Shown: positions 1 through 8,487, counted from the stretch's first letter. The stretch is 64,000 nt of DNA from Ornithinimicrobium pratense (GCF_008843165.1 NZ_CP044427.1:3224001-3288000), one strand, 5' to 3'. Program-made: numbers and translations. Notes: generated from the letters alone by a model not told the origin.

Positions 1-1227
1 GTGCCCGAGGTGCCCGTGCCGCCAGCGCCAGAGCTGCGGCTGGCGACCTGGACCCGGCAGGTCGACACCGGCTGGCGCCGCACCTCCTACACCGCGCTGT
101 CCACCCCGCAGGACGAGCAGCTCGCGGGGGTCGGCAGCGAGCCCGAGGTCGTGCCGCGCGAAGACGAGCCGGACGCTGTCGACCCGGTGGTCGAGGGGAC
201 GCCGGCGCTGCCGGGTCTGGAGGCGGCGGTGCCGGGTGCGGAGGTGCCTTCACCGATGGCCGAGCTGCCGGTCGGGGCGACGTTCGGCTCGCTGGTGCAC
301 GGGGTCCTCGAAGACGCCGACCCTCAGGCCGACGACTTGCACGCGGAGTTGCTGGAGCACATTCGCGAGCAGAAGGTGCTGTGGCCCGTCGACCTCGGGG
401 AGGGCGGGGAGGAGTCGCTCGCCGAGGCTCTGGTCGCGGTCTGCGACACCCCGTTGGGACCGCTCGCCGGCAACGCAACGCTGCGCGACATCGGCCGGGC
501 CGGCCGGCTGACCGAGCTGGACTTCGAGCTGCCGCTGGGTGGCGGTGACCTGCGGCGGGGGGCCGGTGGCGGTCCAAAACAGGGGCGTGGCTCGGGCGGA
601 CCGGGAAGTGGGCACGGCTCAGGCGCGCCGGGCGCCGGCGAGCGGGGCTCGGGCGAGAAGGGCTCGGGCGAGAGGGGCGCCGGACCAGGCGGCACGGCAT
701 ACCCCCCGGTCGTGCTGGGCGACCTCGTGCCGCTGCTGCGTGCCCACCTGCGCCCGGGAGACCCCGTCCGCGGCTGGGCCGACGTGCTCGAGGGCAACCC
801 CGAGCTGGGCGGGCAGGAGCTGCGCGGCTACCTGACCGGGTCGGTCGACGTGGTGCTGCGCACGGGCGGGCGCTACTTGGTCGTGGACTACAAGACCAAC
901 TGGCTGGGGCGTCCGGAGCAGCCGTTGACCGCGGCCGACTACCGCCCGGAGAAGCTCGATGAGGCCATGGGGCACAGCTCCTACCCCCTGCAGGCGCTGC
1001 TGTATGCCGTCGTCGCGCACCGGTTCCTGCGGTGGCGGCTGCGCGGCTACGACCCGGCGCGGCACCTGGGCGGGGTGCTCTACCTCTACCTGCGCGGGAT
1101 GTGCGGACCGCAGACGCCGGTGGTCGACGGGCACCCGTGCGGGGTCTTCTCCTGGCGGCCGCCGGTGGAGCTGGTCACGGGCGTCTCTGACCTGCTCGAC
1201 GGTCGGCGCGCGGCGGGAGCGGCATGA
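1..1227 (+). CDS. recB: RecB, C-terminal nuclease part (cut by left edge)
   Basis: This is the 3' part of an exonuclease V (RecBCD) beta subunit; the helicase portion lies outside the window. The visible part holds a RecB-family PD-(D/E)XK nuclease: a GSLVHGVLED helix near residue 96 of the fragment, the catalytic stretch VVDYKTNWLG (Asp296, Lys298) and a YPLQALLYAV helix that completes the fold. RecB degrades or resects DNA at double-strand ends and loads RecA. The partner recD starts 13 nt downstream, so the two are co-transcribed. Odd: about 50 residues of Gly/Ser/Arg-rich low-complexity sequence (nt 541-699) interrupt the nuclease domain between the TELDFELPL strand and the LVPLLRAHL helix. 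Family assignment is firm; the true start is not visible. Confidence 0.9.
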   Translation: MPEVPVPPAPELRLATWTRQVDTGWRRTSYTALSTPQDEQLAGVGSEPEVVPREDEPDAVDPVVEGTPALPGLEAAVPGAEVPSPMAELPVGATFGSLVHGVLEDADPQADDLHAELLEHIREQKVLWPVDLGEGGEESLAEALVAVCDTPLGPLAGNATLRDIGRAGRLTELDFELPLGGGDLRRGAGGGPKQGRGSGGPGSGHGSGAPGAGERGSGEKGSGERGAGPGGTAYPPVVLGDLVPLLRAHLRPGDPVRGWADVLEGNPELGGQELRGYLTGSVDVVLRTGGRYLVVDYKTNWLGRPEQPLTAADYRPEKLDEAMGHSSYPLQALLYAVVAHRFLRWRLRGYDPARHLGGVLYLYLRGMCGPQTPVVDGHPCGVFSWRPPVELVTGVSDLLDGRRAAGAA

Positions 1228-1240
1228 GGAGGGCGGAGCG

Positions 1241-3202
1241 GTGAGCATCGTGGAGACCTTCGAGCAGGTCGGTGACTTCGACCGGCGGCTGGCGCTGTCC
1301 GCCAAGGGCGTGTTGGGGCAGTTCAACGCGGCGGGGGTGATCACCGCGGCCGACGTGCACATCGCGCGCACCCTGGCCCGGATCACGCGGGAGCAGGACG
1401 AGTCCGCCGTGCTCGCCGTAGCGATGGCCTCGCGCGGGGTGCGGTCGGGGTCGGTGGCGATCGACCTGACCGACCTGGCGGCCGACGGCGCGTCGGCCCT
1501 GCCCGACCTGCCGTGGCCGGACCCGCAGGACTGGGTGGAGTCCGTCGCCGGCAGCAAGCTCGTGGCGCAGGGCGCGCTCGTCGTCGACCAGGGACTGGTC
1601 TACCTGCAGCGCTACCACCACCAGGAGGTGCAGGTGGTGCAGGACCTGCAGGCCCGGGCCGCGCTGGAGCCACCGGCGGTCGACGAGGCGGTGCTGGCGG
1701 CCGGGCTGCAGCGGATCTTCCCCGGCCAGGGGTATGCCGAGCAGCGCGCCGCCGCGGACGTCGCCATCCGGGCCGGCACTAGCGTGCTCACCGGCGGGCC
1801 CGGCACCGGCAAGACGACCACCGTCGCGGGCGTGCTGGCGCTGCTGGCCGAGCAGGCTGCGGCTGCGGGAGGTCGGCCGCTGCGGGTCGGGCTGGCCGCG
1901 CCGACCGGCAAGGCCGCGGCGCGGGTCAAGGCCGCCCTCGACGGGGCGATGGCCGGCATCCTGGCGCGCACCTCCGACCCGGCGACCCGGGCGGTCGTTG
2001 AGCCGCTGGCCCAGGTCGAGGCCTCGACCCTGCACCGGCTGCTCGGCTGGCGCCCCGACAGCCGGACCCGCTTCCGGCACCACCGGGCCTACCGGCTCCC
2101 CCACGACGTGGTGCTCGTGGACGAGGCGTCGATGGTCTCGCTGACCCACATGGCCCGGCTGCTGGAGGCGCTGCGACCCACCGCGCGGCTGATCCTCGTC
2201 GGCGACGCCGACCAGCTGGTCTCCGTCGACGCCGGCGCGGTGCTGGCGGACCTGGTGGCGGGCGCATCCCCTTTGGCCTCCCCCGCGGCGGGGGCGTCTT
2301 CTGCTGCTTCCCCCGCTGCGGGCGCATCAGGGCCGGACCCGGTGGCGGAGACCGCCCTCGCCTCCAACCCCCCGGTGGCAGTCGCCCGTCTGCGCACGGT
2401 GCACCGGTTCGGCGCCACGATCGGCGCCCTGGCCGAGGCTCTGCGGCAGGGTGACGCCGACGCGGTCGTTGCCGCCCTGTCCTCCGGCAGCCCCGAGGTC
2501 GAATGGGTGGGAGACGACGAGCCGGACCACACGGCATACCTGCGTCCGGTGCTCACCCGGCACGCCCGCGCGGTGCTGGACGCCGCCCGGCGGGGCGACG
2601 GCGAGGCTGCGCTGGCGGCGCTGGGCGAGCACCGGCTGCTGTGCGCGCACCGCGCCGGGCCGCACGGCGTGCGCACGTGGAACCAGCTGGTCGAGGTGTG
2701 GCTCGGCGAGGAGACGGGGATGACCTTCTACGAGCCGATGTACCTCGGGCGGCCGCTGCTGGTGACCGCCAACGACTACGCGACGGGCGTGCTCAACGGG
2801 GACACGGGCGTGGTGGTCGCCTCGCAGCGGCCGGACGGCACTCCGGTGCGGATGGCGGTCATCGAGGGACCGTCGGGGGCGCAGCGGTTCGCGCCGAGCC
2901 GGCTCGGGGAGGTCGAGACGATGCACGCGATGACGATCCACAAGGCGCAGGGCAGCCAGGCGCGGGAGATCACCGTGCTGCTGCCCGAGTCGGACAGTGC
3001 GCTGCTGACCCGCGAGCTGTTCTACACCGCGGTGACCCGGGCTCAGGAGCGGGTGCGGGTCGTGGGCTCCGAGGCCGTGGTCCGCGCCGCGGTCGAGCGC
3101 CGGGTGGTCCGCGCCAGCGGCTTGCAAGGCCGGCTGCGCGCGTTGGCCGACCCTCCGTCGGCTGAGTCTGGGGCGGCGGACCTGCCCCCACTCACAGGCT
3201 GA
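1241..3202 (+). CDS. recD: RecD, exodeoxyribonuclease V alpha subunit
   Basis: A 653-aa superfamily 1B 5'-3' DNA helicase, partner of RecB. The Walker A motif GGPGTGKTT lies near residue 185, the Walker B VLVDEAS near 292, and the C-terminal helicase motifs TIHKAQGSQ (near 565) and FYTAVTRA follow. The GTG start at 1241 is chosen because a GAGGAGGG ribosome-binding site lies about 8 nt upstream, just after the recB stop; longer versions would run deep into recB. A low-complexity Ala/Ser/Pro/Gly insertion, roughly PAAGAS repeated, sits at nt 2258-2340 between helicase motifs. Acts with RecB (and a RecC outside the window) in double-strand-break repair. The length is normal for an actinobacterial RecD. 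Confidence 0.93.
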   Translation: MSIVETFEQVGDFDRRLALSAKGVLGQFNAAGVITAADVHIARTLARITREQDESAVLAVAMASRGVRSGSVAIDLTDLAADGASALPDLPWPDPQDWVESVAGSKLVAQGALVVDQGLVYLQRYHHQEVQVVQDLQARAALEPPAVDEAVLAAGLQRIFPGQGYAEQRAAADVAIRAGTSVLTGGPGTGKTTTVAGVLALLAEQAAAAGGRPLRVGLAAPTGKAAARVKAALDGAMAGILARTSDPATRAVVEPLAQVEASTLHRLLGWRPDSRTRFRHHRAYRLPHDVVLVDEASMVSLTHMARLLEALRPTARLILVGDADQLVSVDAGAVLADLVAGASPLASPAAGASSAASPAAGASGPDPVAETALASNPPVAVARLRTVHRFGATIGALAEALRQGDADAVVAALSSGSPEVEWVGDDEPDHTAYLRPVLTRHARAVLDAARRGDGEAALAALGEHRLLCAHRAGPHGVRTWNQLVEVWLGEETGMTFYEPMYLGRPLLVTANDYATGVLNGDTGVVVASQRPDGTPVRMAVIEGPSGAQRFAPSRLGEVETMHAMTIHKAQGSQAREITVLLPESDSALLTRELFYTAVTRAQERVRVVGSEAVVRAAVERRVVRASGLQGRLRALADPPSAESGAADLPPLTG

Positions 3203-3332
3203 TTTCGTGCCTACCCCCCGGATGTATCCAGTGTTGAGCACGACAAGGGACGGTAAGTCTGCAGCCACAGGGTCAGCGTGTCCCGGGTCTCGACCCAGCT
3301 GGTGAGCGGCAGGGCCGGCCAGGGCGCGCTAC

Positions 3333-3638
3333 TCATGAGGAGGCGTTGTAGGACGGCGCGGGCTCGGCACCGGGCACCCGGAAGGTGAGCTCGTCGGGGT
3401 AGCACCACCACCAGTCCTCGCCGGGCTCGAAGGAGCGGACCAGAGGGTGGTCCCGCCGCTCGCGCCAGTGCGCGGTGGCGTGCTGGTTCGGGGAGCTGTC
3501 GCAGCACCCGACGTGACCGCACGCCATACAGATGCGCAGGTGCACCCACGAGTCACCGGTGCGCAGGCAGTCCTCGCAACCGTTGGCCGAAGGGGTCACG
3601 TCCTGGGCGAGGTCGAGATGCTTACAGGGTGCGTTCAC
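3333..3638 (-). CDS. UBP-type zinc-finger protein
   Basis: A small 101-aa protein that is almost entirely one zinc-finger of the ubiquitin-hydrolase (UBP) type: CKHLD near the N-terminus, then CEDC, an HLRIC-CGHVGCCD stretch and HATAHW supply the Cys/His ligands, and the C-terminal part WWWCYPDELTF is typical of the family. Bacterial members are common in actinobacteria but lack a known ubiquitin partner, so no biochemical role can be stated. The GTG start at 3638 is preceded by AGAGGAG at suitable spacing; upstream in-frame codons lack this. The gene converges on recD and its upstream region is the structured intergenic region beginning near 3660. Confidence 0.82.
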   Translation of the reverse strand: MNAPCKHLDLAQDVTPSANGCEDCLRTGDSWVHLRICMACGHVGCCDSSPNQHATAHWRERRDHPLVRSFEPGEDWWWCYPDELTFRVPGAEPAPSYNASS

Positions 3639-3722
3639 GGTCCGACTCCTCTGGCGGGGGCTGTGATCAACGTTAGCGGGAATCGGGCCCCGACGTCCGG
3701 GGTCGGCCGGGAGCACACAAAC

Positions 3723-3849
3723 GAGCGCCCGGCCGCACCTGCCCCTGCAAGGTGTGACCGGGCGCTCTGGGCCGATTCGGGTGTCCCTTCCCGGTTCGGC
3801 CTACTGGGGTTGTGACCCGCCACGCGTCCCTTCGTGGCGGTGCCCCAGT
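3723..3849 (+). ncRNA. candidate structured RNA: three hairpins with C-rich loops
   Basis: Three perfect inverted repeats follow each other in the gap of about 400 nt between the UBP gene and the ABC permease: 3723-3732 with 3758-3767 (10 bp, with an inner 5-bp stem), 3770-3775 with 3796-3801 (6 bp plus an inner CGGG/CCCG), and 3817-3824 with 3833-3840 (8 bp) closed by an outer 7-bp stem 3803-3809/3843-3849. Every loop carries CCC on the plus strand (GCCCCTGCA, TGTCCCTTC, CGTCCCTT). C-rich loops are used by some Gram-positive regulatory RNAs to pair with ribosome-binding sites. It does not match the classic 6C motif because no loop has six C. It could be a DNA-level element or terminator cluster instead. 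No promoter is clear. Confidence 0.3.
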
Positions 3850-3916
3850 CGCAGCTCCTGCTCAGGTGTCAGCCTGTGCCGGAGCGAGATCGGGCGGTGT
3901 GATGCTTCTGATCAAC

Positions 3917-4003
3917 CGCGTGTCCTGTCGTGGCATTCCGCGTGTCCTCTCGTGGCATTCCGCGTGTCCTGTGGGGGCTTCTCGCGTGTCCTGTCGGGAC
4001 TGG
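3917..4003 (+). repeat. 22-bp tandem repeat, type B, four units
   Basis: Four copies of a unit starting CGCGTGTCCTGTCG begin at 3917, 3939, 3961 and 3983, exactly 22 bp apart. The first two units differ by one base; the fourth is partial. They lie in the intergenic region just beyond the 3' end of the ABC permease gene. The same unit type recurs at 14563, 25808 and 53426. No open frame through it resembles a protein. Confidence 0.85.
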
Positions 4004-4039
4004 TGTGGTGTCGAGGATGGGGTAAGTGGGGTGGGATGG

Positions 4040-6619
4040 TCAGGCGGTGGCAAGCCCTTCGGCCGGGGTGACGCGTGCGGCGCGGCGGGCCGGCAGGACG
4101 CTGGCGAGCAGACCTGCCAGGAGTGCGACGCCGAGGATCAGGCCCAGGCGGGCCCAGGGAATCCCGAGCCGCACGTTGGTGCCCTCCGGCAGGACCGTCT
4201 GCACACCGAGCCAGGCGTAGAGCAGACCCAGCCCCAGCCCGAGCACCGCGCTGACGACCGCCAGCAGCACGCCCTCGGTGAGCAGCATCGAGCGCATCTG
4301 CCCCCGGGTCAGGCCCAGGCCGCGCAGCAACGCGTGCTCGCGCTGGCGCTCGACCACGGACAGCGACAGGGTGTTGGCGATCCCGACGACGGCGATGATC
4401 ACGGCCACGCCCAGCAGGGCGGTAGTGACCAGCACCAGCACGTCGAGCACCTGGGTGATGACGGCGCGCTCCACGGCGGACCCCTCGTAGTAGAGGGTGT
4501 CCTCACCCAGGTCCTGGATCCCGGTGAGCAGTGCGCCGAGGTCGGCGTCGTCACCGGCGCGGATCAGCAGGGTGCCCTCGCCGACCTGGTCGCCGCCCAG
4601 GACCAACAGGTCCTGCTTGTGCAGCGCCACGTTGTAGCCCAGACCGACCTCGACGACCGTCATCTCCTGACTGCCACCTGTCCCGCTGACCTCGAGACGG
4701 TCCCCGCCCTCGAGCCCGTACATCGACTGCAGGCCCTCACTCAGACCCACGGTCCCCGGCTCCAGGGTCGCCAGTTGACTGGCGCTGCGGAAGACGCCGC
4801 CGTCCTGCTCGTCCAGACCCAGGGCCTGGACCGGCCAGTCCTGTCCCAGGGTGAGCTGGGCCGTGGGGACCAGCGAGGTGTCGGCGACACCCTCCAGGGC
4901 GCGCACCCGGCCCTCCACCCCTTGGGGGATCTGGGCGGGCACAGGCTGCTCGTCCTCGTCCGTGCCGGGGGAGGCAACGAGGGCGAGGTCCACGGTGTAG
5001 GCGTCGTCGATCTCGCCCAGGGCGGTGCGCTCACCGGTGGCGGCACCGATCGTGGTCATCGTGATGAGGGTGACCCCCACGAGCAGGGCTGCGGAGGTCG
5101 CGGCCGCCCGGCCCGGGTTGCGCACTGCGTTGTCGACCGCCAGCCGGCCGGGCACACCGGTCCGGCGTGCCACCACGCCGAGGGCGCGGACGGCGAGCGG
5201 CACGATGACGACCGCTGCGAGGAGCACCCCGAGGAAGGAGATCAGGCCTCCGCCCACCCCCGCGAGCATGTTGCGGTTCGTGGCGGCATACAGCATCGCA
5301 GCCAGGCCAACGCCGGCGAGCAGCGCGGCCAGGGCGAGCCGGACCCAGCCGGCCCGGCGTCCCTTCCCGGCGGTGTCGGTGGGCCGCAGCGCGGCCAGTG
5401 GCGAGACACGGGTGGCCCGGGTGGCCGGCTGCAAGCTGGCCAGCACCGTGACCGCCGTGCCGACCGCCAGCGGCAGCACGACCGCGAGCGCCGTGACCGC
5501 CAGGCCGGAGCCGAGCGGGATCCCCATGTCCAGCGTGCGGGCAAAGGCGAGCAGGCCCCATGCCGCGCCGAGCCCGACCAGCACCCCGACCGCGGACGCG
5601 AGCACCCCCAGCAGCAGCGCCTCAAGGAGCACCATCCGGCGCACCTGGGTCTTGGCCGCCCCGATACAGCGCAGCAGCGCCAGCTCACCGGTGCGCTGGG
5701 CCAGGGTGATCGTGAAGGTGTTGGCGATGACGATGGCGGCGGTGGCCAGGGCCACGGCCCCGAAGCCGAGCAGGATCGCGCCCAGCACGGCGGTCTCTCC
5801 GGTGAGCCCGGCGACCCGCGCCTCAGCGGCCTCCGGCCCCGTGCGCACCTGGGCCTCCGGCACAGCCAAGGCCAGCGCGGTCCGCACCGTGTCCTGGTCA
5901 GCACCTTCAGCGAGCTCGACCTGGGCGTAGTTGTAGCCCAGCTGCGGGTCCAGCTCGCGCAGGGTGGCGTCGGTGGCCATGAAGCCCTCGCCGTAGCTGA
6001 GCTGGCTCAGCTCGCCCGGGTCGATGATGCCGACCACGGTCGCCTCCATGTCGTTGGCGACGCCGTCCTCGTCCTCCGACCCGGTCACGGTCAGCGTGTC
6101 CCCGATCGCCACGCCGTGGTCGGCGGCCATCGGGTTGACCGCGATCTCGCCGGCGGCGGTCGGGCTGGCGCCCTCGAGCAGGCGCGCGCCGGCCGCCGGG
6201 ACCGAGACGCCGGGGAAGTACTGGGAGCCGCGCTCGGCATACGTCGAGGCATCACCACTGACCTGGGCGACACCGTCGACGGCCGCGACGGCGTCGTACT
6301 GCTCGATGGTCAGCCACGAGTTTTCCATCTCCACGACCAGGTCGGCGTCACGGACACCGGTGGCGACCGCGTCCTCCAGGCCGCGCTGGGCGGTGGCGAC
6401 CACGATGAGGCTGGTGGCCAGGAAGGCGGTGCCGATGATGATGGCGATCGCGGCCGAGATCAGCCGGCGGCCACGGGCGGCGAGCCCGGCGGTCATCCAG
6501 GCTGCGGAGGCCCGGGAGGAGCGGCCGGGGCGGGAGTTCTCGGCTGAGGAGCCGTGCGGCCCGGTGCCTTGCGGCCCGCTGCCGGTCGGGGCGCCCGTGG
6601 GCATGGCAGAGGTCTGCAT
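4040..6619 (-). CDS. ABC transporter permease, double FtsX/MacB type
   Basis: An 859-aa integral membrane permease with two FtsX-type halves. Each has a membrane anchor, a large extracytoplasmic domain (the first resembles a MacB periplasmic core domain, with QYFPGVSVPAAGARLLEGA) and three to four C-terminal helices; the FtsX signature LRCIGAAKTQVRRMVLLEA ends the first half and LLRGLGLTRGQMRSMLLTEG the second. Such permeases export antimicrobial peptides, lipids or other envelope substrates, or act mechanically. The ATG at 6619 overlaps the stop of the ATPase gene by one base (TGATG), which implies translational coupling. It probably forms a complex with the ATPase. The substrate is unknown; nearby exporters and a NarL-type two-component system suggest an envelope-stress or drug response. 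Confidence 0.88.
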   Translation of the reverse strand: MQTSAMPTGAPTGSGPQGTGPHGSSAENSRPGRSSRASAAWMTAGLAARGRRLISAAIAIIIGTAFLATSLIVVATAQRGLEDAVATGVRDADLVVEMENSWLTIEQYDAVAAVDGVAQVSGDASTYAERGSQYFPGVSVPAAGARLLEGASPTAAGEIAVNPMAADHGVAIGDTLTVTGSEDEDGVANDMEATVVGIIDPGELSQLSYGEGFMATDATLRELDPQLGYNYAQVELAEGADQDTVRTALALAVPEAQVRTGPEAAEARVAGLTGETAVLGAILLGFGAVALATAAIVIANTFTITLAQRTGELALLRCIGAAKTQVRRMVLLEALLLGVLASAVGVLVGLGAAWGLLAFARTLDMGIPLGSGLAVTALAVVLPLAVGTAVTVLASLQPATRATRVSPLAALRPTDTAGKGRRAGWVRLALAALLAGVGLAAMLYAATNRNMLAGVGGGLISFLGVLLAAVVIVPLAVRALGVVARRTGVPGRLAVDNAVRNPGRAAATSAALLVGVTLITMTTIGAATGERTALGEIDDAYTVDLALVASPGTDEDEQPVPAQIPQGVEGRVRALEGVADTSLVPTAQLTLGQDWPVQALGLDEQDGGVFRSASQLATLEPGTVGLSEGLQSMYGLEGGDRLEVSGTGGSQEMTVVEVGLGYNVALHKQDLLVLGGDQVGEGTLLIRAGDDADLGALLTGIQDLGEDTLYYEGSAVERAVITQVLDVLVLVTTALLGVAVIIAVVGIANTLSLSVVERQREHALLRGLGLTRGQMRSMLLTEGVLLAVVSAVLGLGLGLLYAWLGVQTVLPEGTNVRLGIPWARLGLILGVALLAGLLASVLPARRAARVTPAEGLATA

Positions 6620-7377
6620 CACGCGCGCCCCAGCCCGCGCACGGCCTCGATGACGGCGTCGACGTCAGGGTTCGTGAGCTCGCCGGCGATCTGGCCGTCA
6701 GCAAGCAGCAGGACCCGGTCGGCGACCGCGGCCGCGTTCGGGTCGTGGGTGACCATGACCACCGTCTGGTCCCACTGGTCGACCGAGCGACGCAGCAGGG
6801 CGAGCACCTCGGCGCCGGTGGCGGAGTCGAGCGCGCCGGTCGGCTCGTCGGCAAAGATCACCTCCGGGCGGGTCAACAGCGCACGCGCCAGCGCCACCCG
6901 CTGCTGCTGCCCTCCGGACAGCTCGCCGGGGCGGTGCCCCAGGCGGTCGGTCAGGCCCAGGCCGTCGACGACCAGCTGCTCCCAGCTGGGGTCGACACCA
7001 CGCCCAGCCAGGTCCAGCGGGAGGCGGATGTTCTGGCGAGCGGTGAGCGTGGGCAGCAGGTTGAAGGCCTGGAAGACGAAACCGACGGCACGGCGGCGCA
7101 CCTTGGTCAACTGCGCGTCGGAGAGCGAGGTCAGCTCGGTGTCACCCAGGAAGACCCGGCCGCTGGTGGGGCTGTCCAGCCCCGCGAGCAGGTGCATGAG
7201 GGTGGACTTGCCGGAGCCGCTGGGCCCCATGATCGCGGTGAACTGCTGCGCCTCGATGCCTACGGACACCCCGTCGAGGGCTCGCACGGCGGTCTCCCCG
7301 CGGCCGTAGGTCTTGGTCAGGTCCAGGGCGCTGGCCGCCAGGGTGGCCGCAGGTCGCGGCTCAGTCGTTGTCGTCAT
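6619..7377 (-). CDS. ABC transporter ATPase, MacB/LolD type
   Basis: A 252-aa ABC ATPase with Walker A GPSGSGKST (residues 51-59), Q-loop in FVFQAFNLLPTLTARQN, signature LSGGQQQRVALARALL, Walker B EVIFADEPTGALD and switch histidine in MVTHDPNAAAVADR. The EPTGALD form and the adjacent FtsX-type permease place it in the MacB/LolD exporter group. I take the ATG at 7377; a further in-frame start 30 nt upstream is possible and neither has a strong ribosome-binding site. Two half-sites matching the inverted repeat in front of the histidine kinase lie 45-87 bp upstream of this start, so the operon may be regulated by that two-component system. Confidence 0.9.
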   Translation of the reverse strand: MTTTTEPRPAATLAASALDLTKTYGRGETAVRALDGVSVGIEAQQFTAIMGPSGSGKSTLMHLLAGLDSPTSGRVFLGDTELTSLSDAQLTKVRRRAVGFVFQAFNLLPTLTARQNIRLPLDLAGRGVDPSWEQLVVDGLGLTDRLGHRPGELSGGQQQRVALARALLTRPEVIFADEPTGALDSATGAEVLALLRRSVDQWDQTVVMVTHDPNAAAVADRVLLLADGQIAGELTNPDVDAVIEAVRGLGRA

Positions 7378-7422
7378 GGGTGAAACCGTAGGTCTGCCCG
7401 TGCGCACCGGACGTCGTTCACC

Positions 7423-7464
7423 GGTCGTGACCTGGGTGGTCTTCCCTACGACCGGGGTATGACG
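7423..7464 (-). promoter_or_regulatory. putative response-regulator half-sites upstream of the ABC exporter
   Basis: The stretch ACCGGGGTATGACG at 7451-7464 is identical to one half plus centre of the perfect inverted repeat at 10641-10672 in front of the histidine kinase. A second, weaker copy, ACCGGTCGTGAC, lies 33 bp away at 7420-7431, about three helical turns. The position, just upstream of the exporter start at 7377, suits an activator or repressor site. The link to the neighbouring NarL-type regulator is inferred from the shared sequence. Confidence 0.45.
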
Positions 7465-7554
7465 TGCGCCTGGTCGATCTCCACCCGCGGTCAGCGCGGC
7501 GGCGGCTCGACGGAGGCCGGGGCCGGCCGGCCTCAGTCCGCTAGCACCGTAGCC

Positions 7555-7923
7555 CTAGCTGGACCTCGCCTGGGGCGGGTCCTCCGGCACGGCCTGAACG
7601 GCCGGAGCGGCGGTGGTGAACTTCAGCCCCGCCGCGCAGCCGATGATGCCGGCGAGGAAGAGCACCTTGAGCGGGGTGAGGGGCTCGGCCCCCGTGATGG
7701 CCGCCCAGGTCACGGTGAGGACGGCACCCAGGCCGGTCCAGACCGCATACGCCGTGCCGATCGGGATGGAGCGCATGGCCTGGGCCAGACCGATGAGGCT
7801 GAGCACGCAGAAGATGAGGAAGACGATGGTCGCGACGGGCCGGGTCAGGCCCTCGGACGCACCGAGCGCGGTGGCCCAGACCGCCTCCAGGATGGCGCTG
7901 AACAGCAGGATGCCCCACGCCAT
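7555..7923 (-). CDS. SMR-family exporter, second subunit
   Basis: A 122-aa four-helix small multidrug resistance protein. It has the membrane-embedded glutamate early in helix 1 (LLFSAILEAVWATALG) and the GTAYAVWTGLGAVLTV signature of helix 3. A 20-residue hydrophilic tail rich in Pro and Ala follows helix 4. It begins 1 nt after the stop of its partner SMR gene; paired SMR genes usually encode heterodimers, such as the EbrAB type, which export cationic drugs. The GTAYAVWTG(I/L)G motif also occurs in Gdx guanidinium exporters, but I found no guanidine riboswitch upstream. The substrate is open. Confidence 0.85.
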   Translation of the reverse strand: MAWGILLFSAILEAVWATALGASEGLTRPVATIVFLIFCVLSLIGLAQAMRSIPIGTAYAVWTGLGAVLTVTWAAITGAEPLTPLKVLFLAGIIGCAAGLKFTTAAPAVQAVPEDPPQARSS

Positions 7924-7924
7924 G

Positions 7925-8239
7925 TCAGGCCACCGCCTTGAGTCCCACGACGCAGGCGACGATGCCGAGCAGCAGCAGGACGCGCACGAGGGTGGCCGGC
8001 TCGGTGCCGCGCAGCATCGCCCACAGGACGGTGAGACTGGCACCCGTGGCGGTCCAGACGGCATACGCCGTGCCGGTGGGGATGGTCTGCATCGCCACCG
8101 CCAGGCCCCACATGCTGAGGACGGCGGCGACGACGAAGACGATGGTGGGCAGGGGTCGACGCAAGCCGCGAGAGGCTCCGAGTGCAGTCGCCCAGACGGC
8201 TTCGAGCACGCCGGCGCCGATGAGGATGGCCCAGTCCAT
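7925..8239 (-). CDS. SMR-family exporter, first subunit
   Basis: A 104-aa four-helix SMR protein, the first of a tandem pair. Glu13 (LIGAGVLEAVWATALG) is the expected proton/cation coupling residue and GTAYAVWTATGASLTV forms the helix-3 signature. Start at 8239, with AGGAGTG about 10 nt upstream. It is close in sequence to the second subunit, so the pair arose by duplication and probably forms a heterodimer in the plasma membrane. It lies between the two-component system and the ABC exporter, all on the minus strand, but a repeat block and about 250 nt separate it from the regulator, so a shared transcript is uncertain. Confidence 0.86.
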   Translation of the reverse strand: MDWAILIGAGVLEAVWATALGASRGLRRPLPTIVFVVAAVLSMWGLAVAMQTIPTGTAYAVWTATGASLTVLWAMLRGTEPATLVRVLLLLGIVACVVGLKAVA

Positions 8240-8355
8240 GGGCAGTTCACTCCTGACGAAGGTCGACGAGAGGGGTGGCCAGTCTTGTCCTCACCGGGTA
8301 CTGAACCGTCGTCCGGGGCGCTGGAGCGCCACTGTCAGGGTAGCAACGCGGCGCC

Positions 8356-8487
8356 GTGTCGCCGGTCGGAGCGAACCGTGTCGCCGGTCGGGGGCAAAGC
8401 GTGTCGCCGGTCGGGAGCGAACCGTGTCGTCGGTCGGAGCGAACCGTGTCGCCGGTCGGGGGCAAAGCGTGTCGCCGGTCGGGGTGG
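8356..8487 (+). repeat. 22/23-bp tandem repeat, type A, six units
   Basis: Six direct repeats start at 8356, 8378, 8401, 8424, 8446 and 8469. Each begins GTGTCGCCGGTCGG (one unit has GTGTCGTCGG) and ends in GCGAACC or GCAAAGC, the two endings appearing in the order ACC, AGC, ACC, ACC, AGC. The last unit runs directly into the stop codon of the response regulator gene (TAA on the minus strand at 8488-8490). A related array lies at 27479-27571. Confidence 0.9.

Noticed and set aside
1..3202. recB-recD as part of a defence island
   Set aside because: Both are ordinary housekeeping RecBCD subunits and no defence genes lie beside them.
3723..3849. Classic actinobacterial 6C RNA
   Set aside because: Only three or four C in each loop and three stems rather than two; kept as an unnamed candidate.
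3812..6547. Long plus-strand open frame over the ABC permease
   Set aside because: The translation is Gln/His/Gly-rich without domains and starts inside the repeat block; the minus strand encodes a clear FtsX-type permease.
8240..8355. Guanidine riboswitch upstream of the SMR pair
   Set aside because: The GTAYAVW motif raised the idea, but I could find neither the paired ACGR-loop hairpins nor the conserved guanidine-I core.
8356..8487. CRISPR-like array
   Set aside because: Units are directly adjacent with no spacers, and no cas genes are present. The same holds for the other 22-bp arrays.
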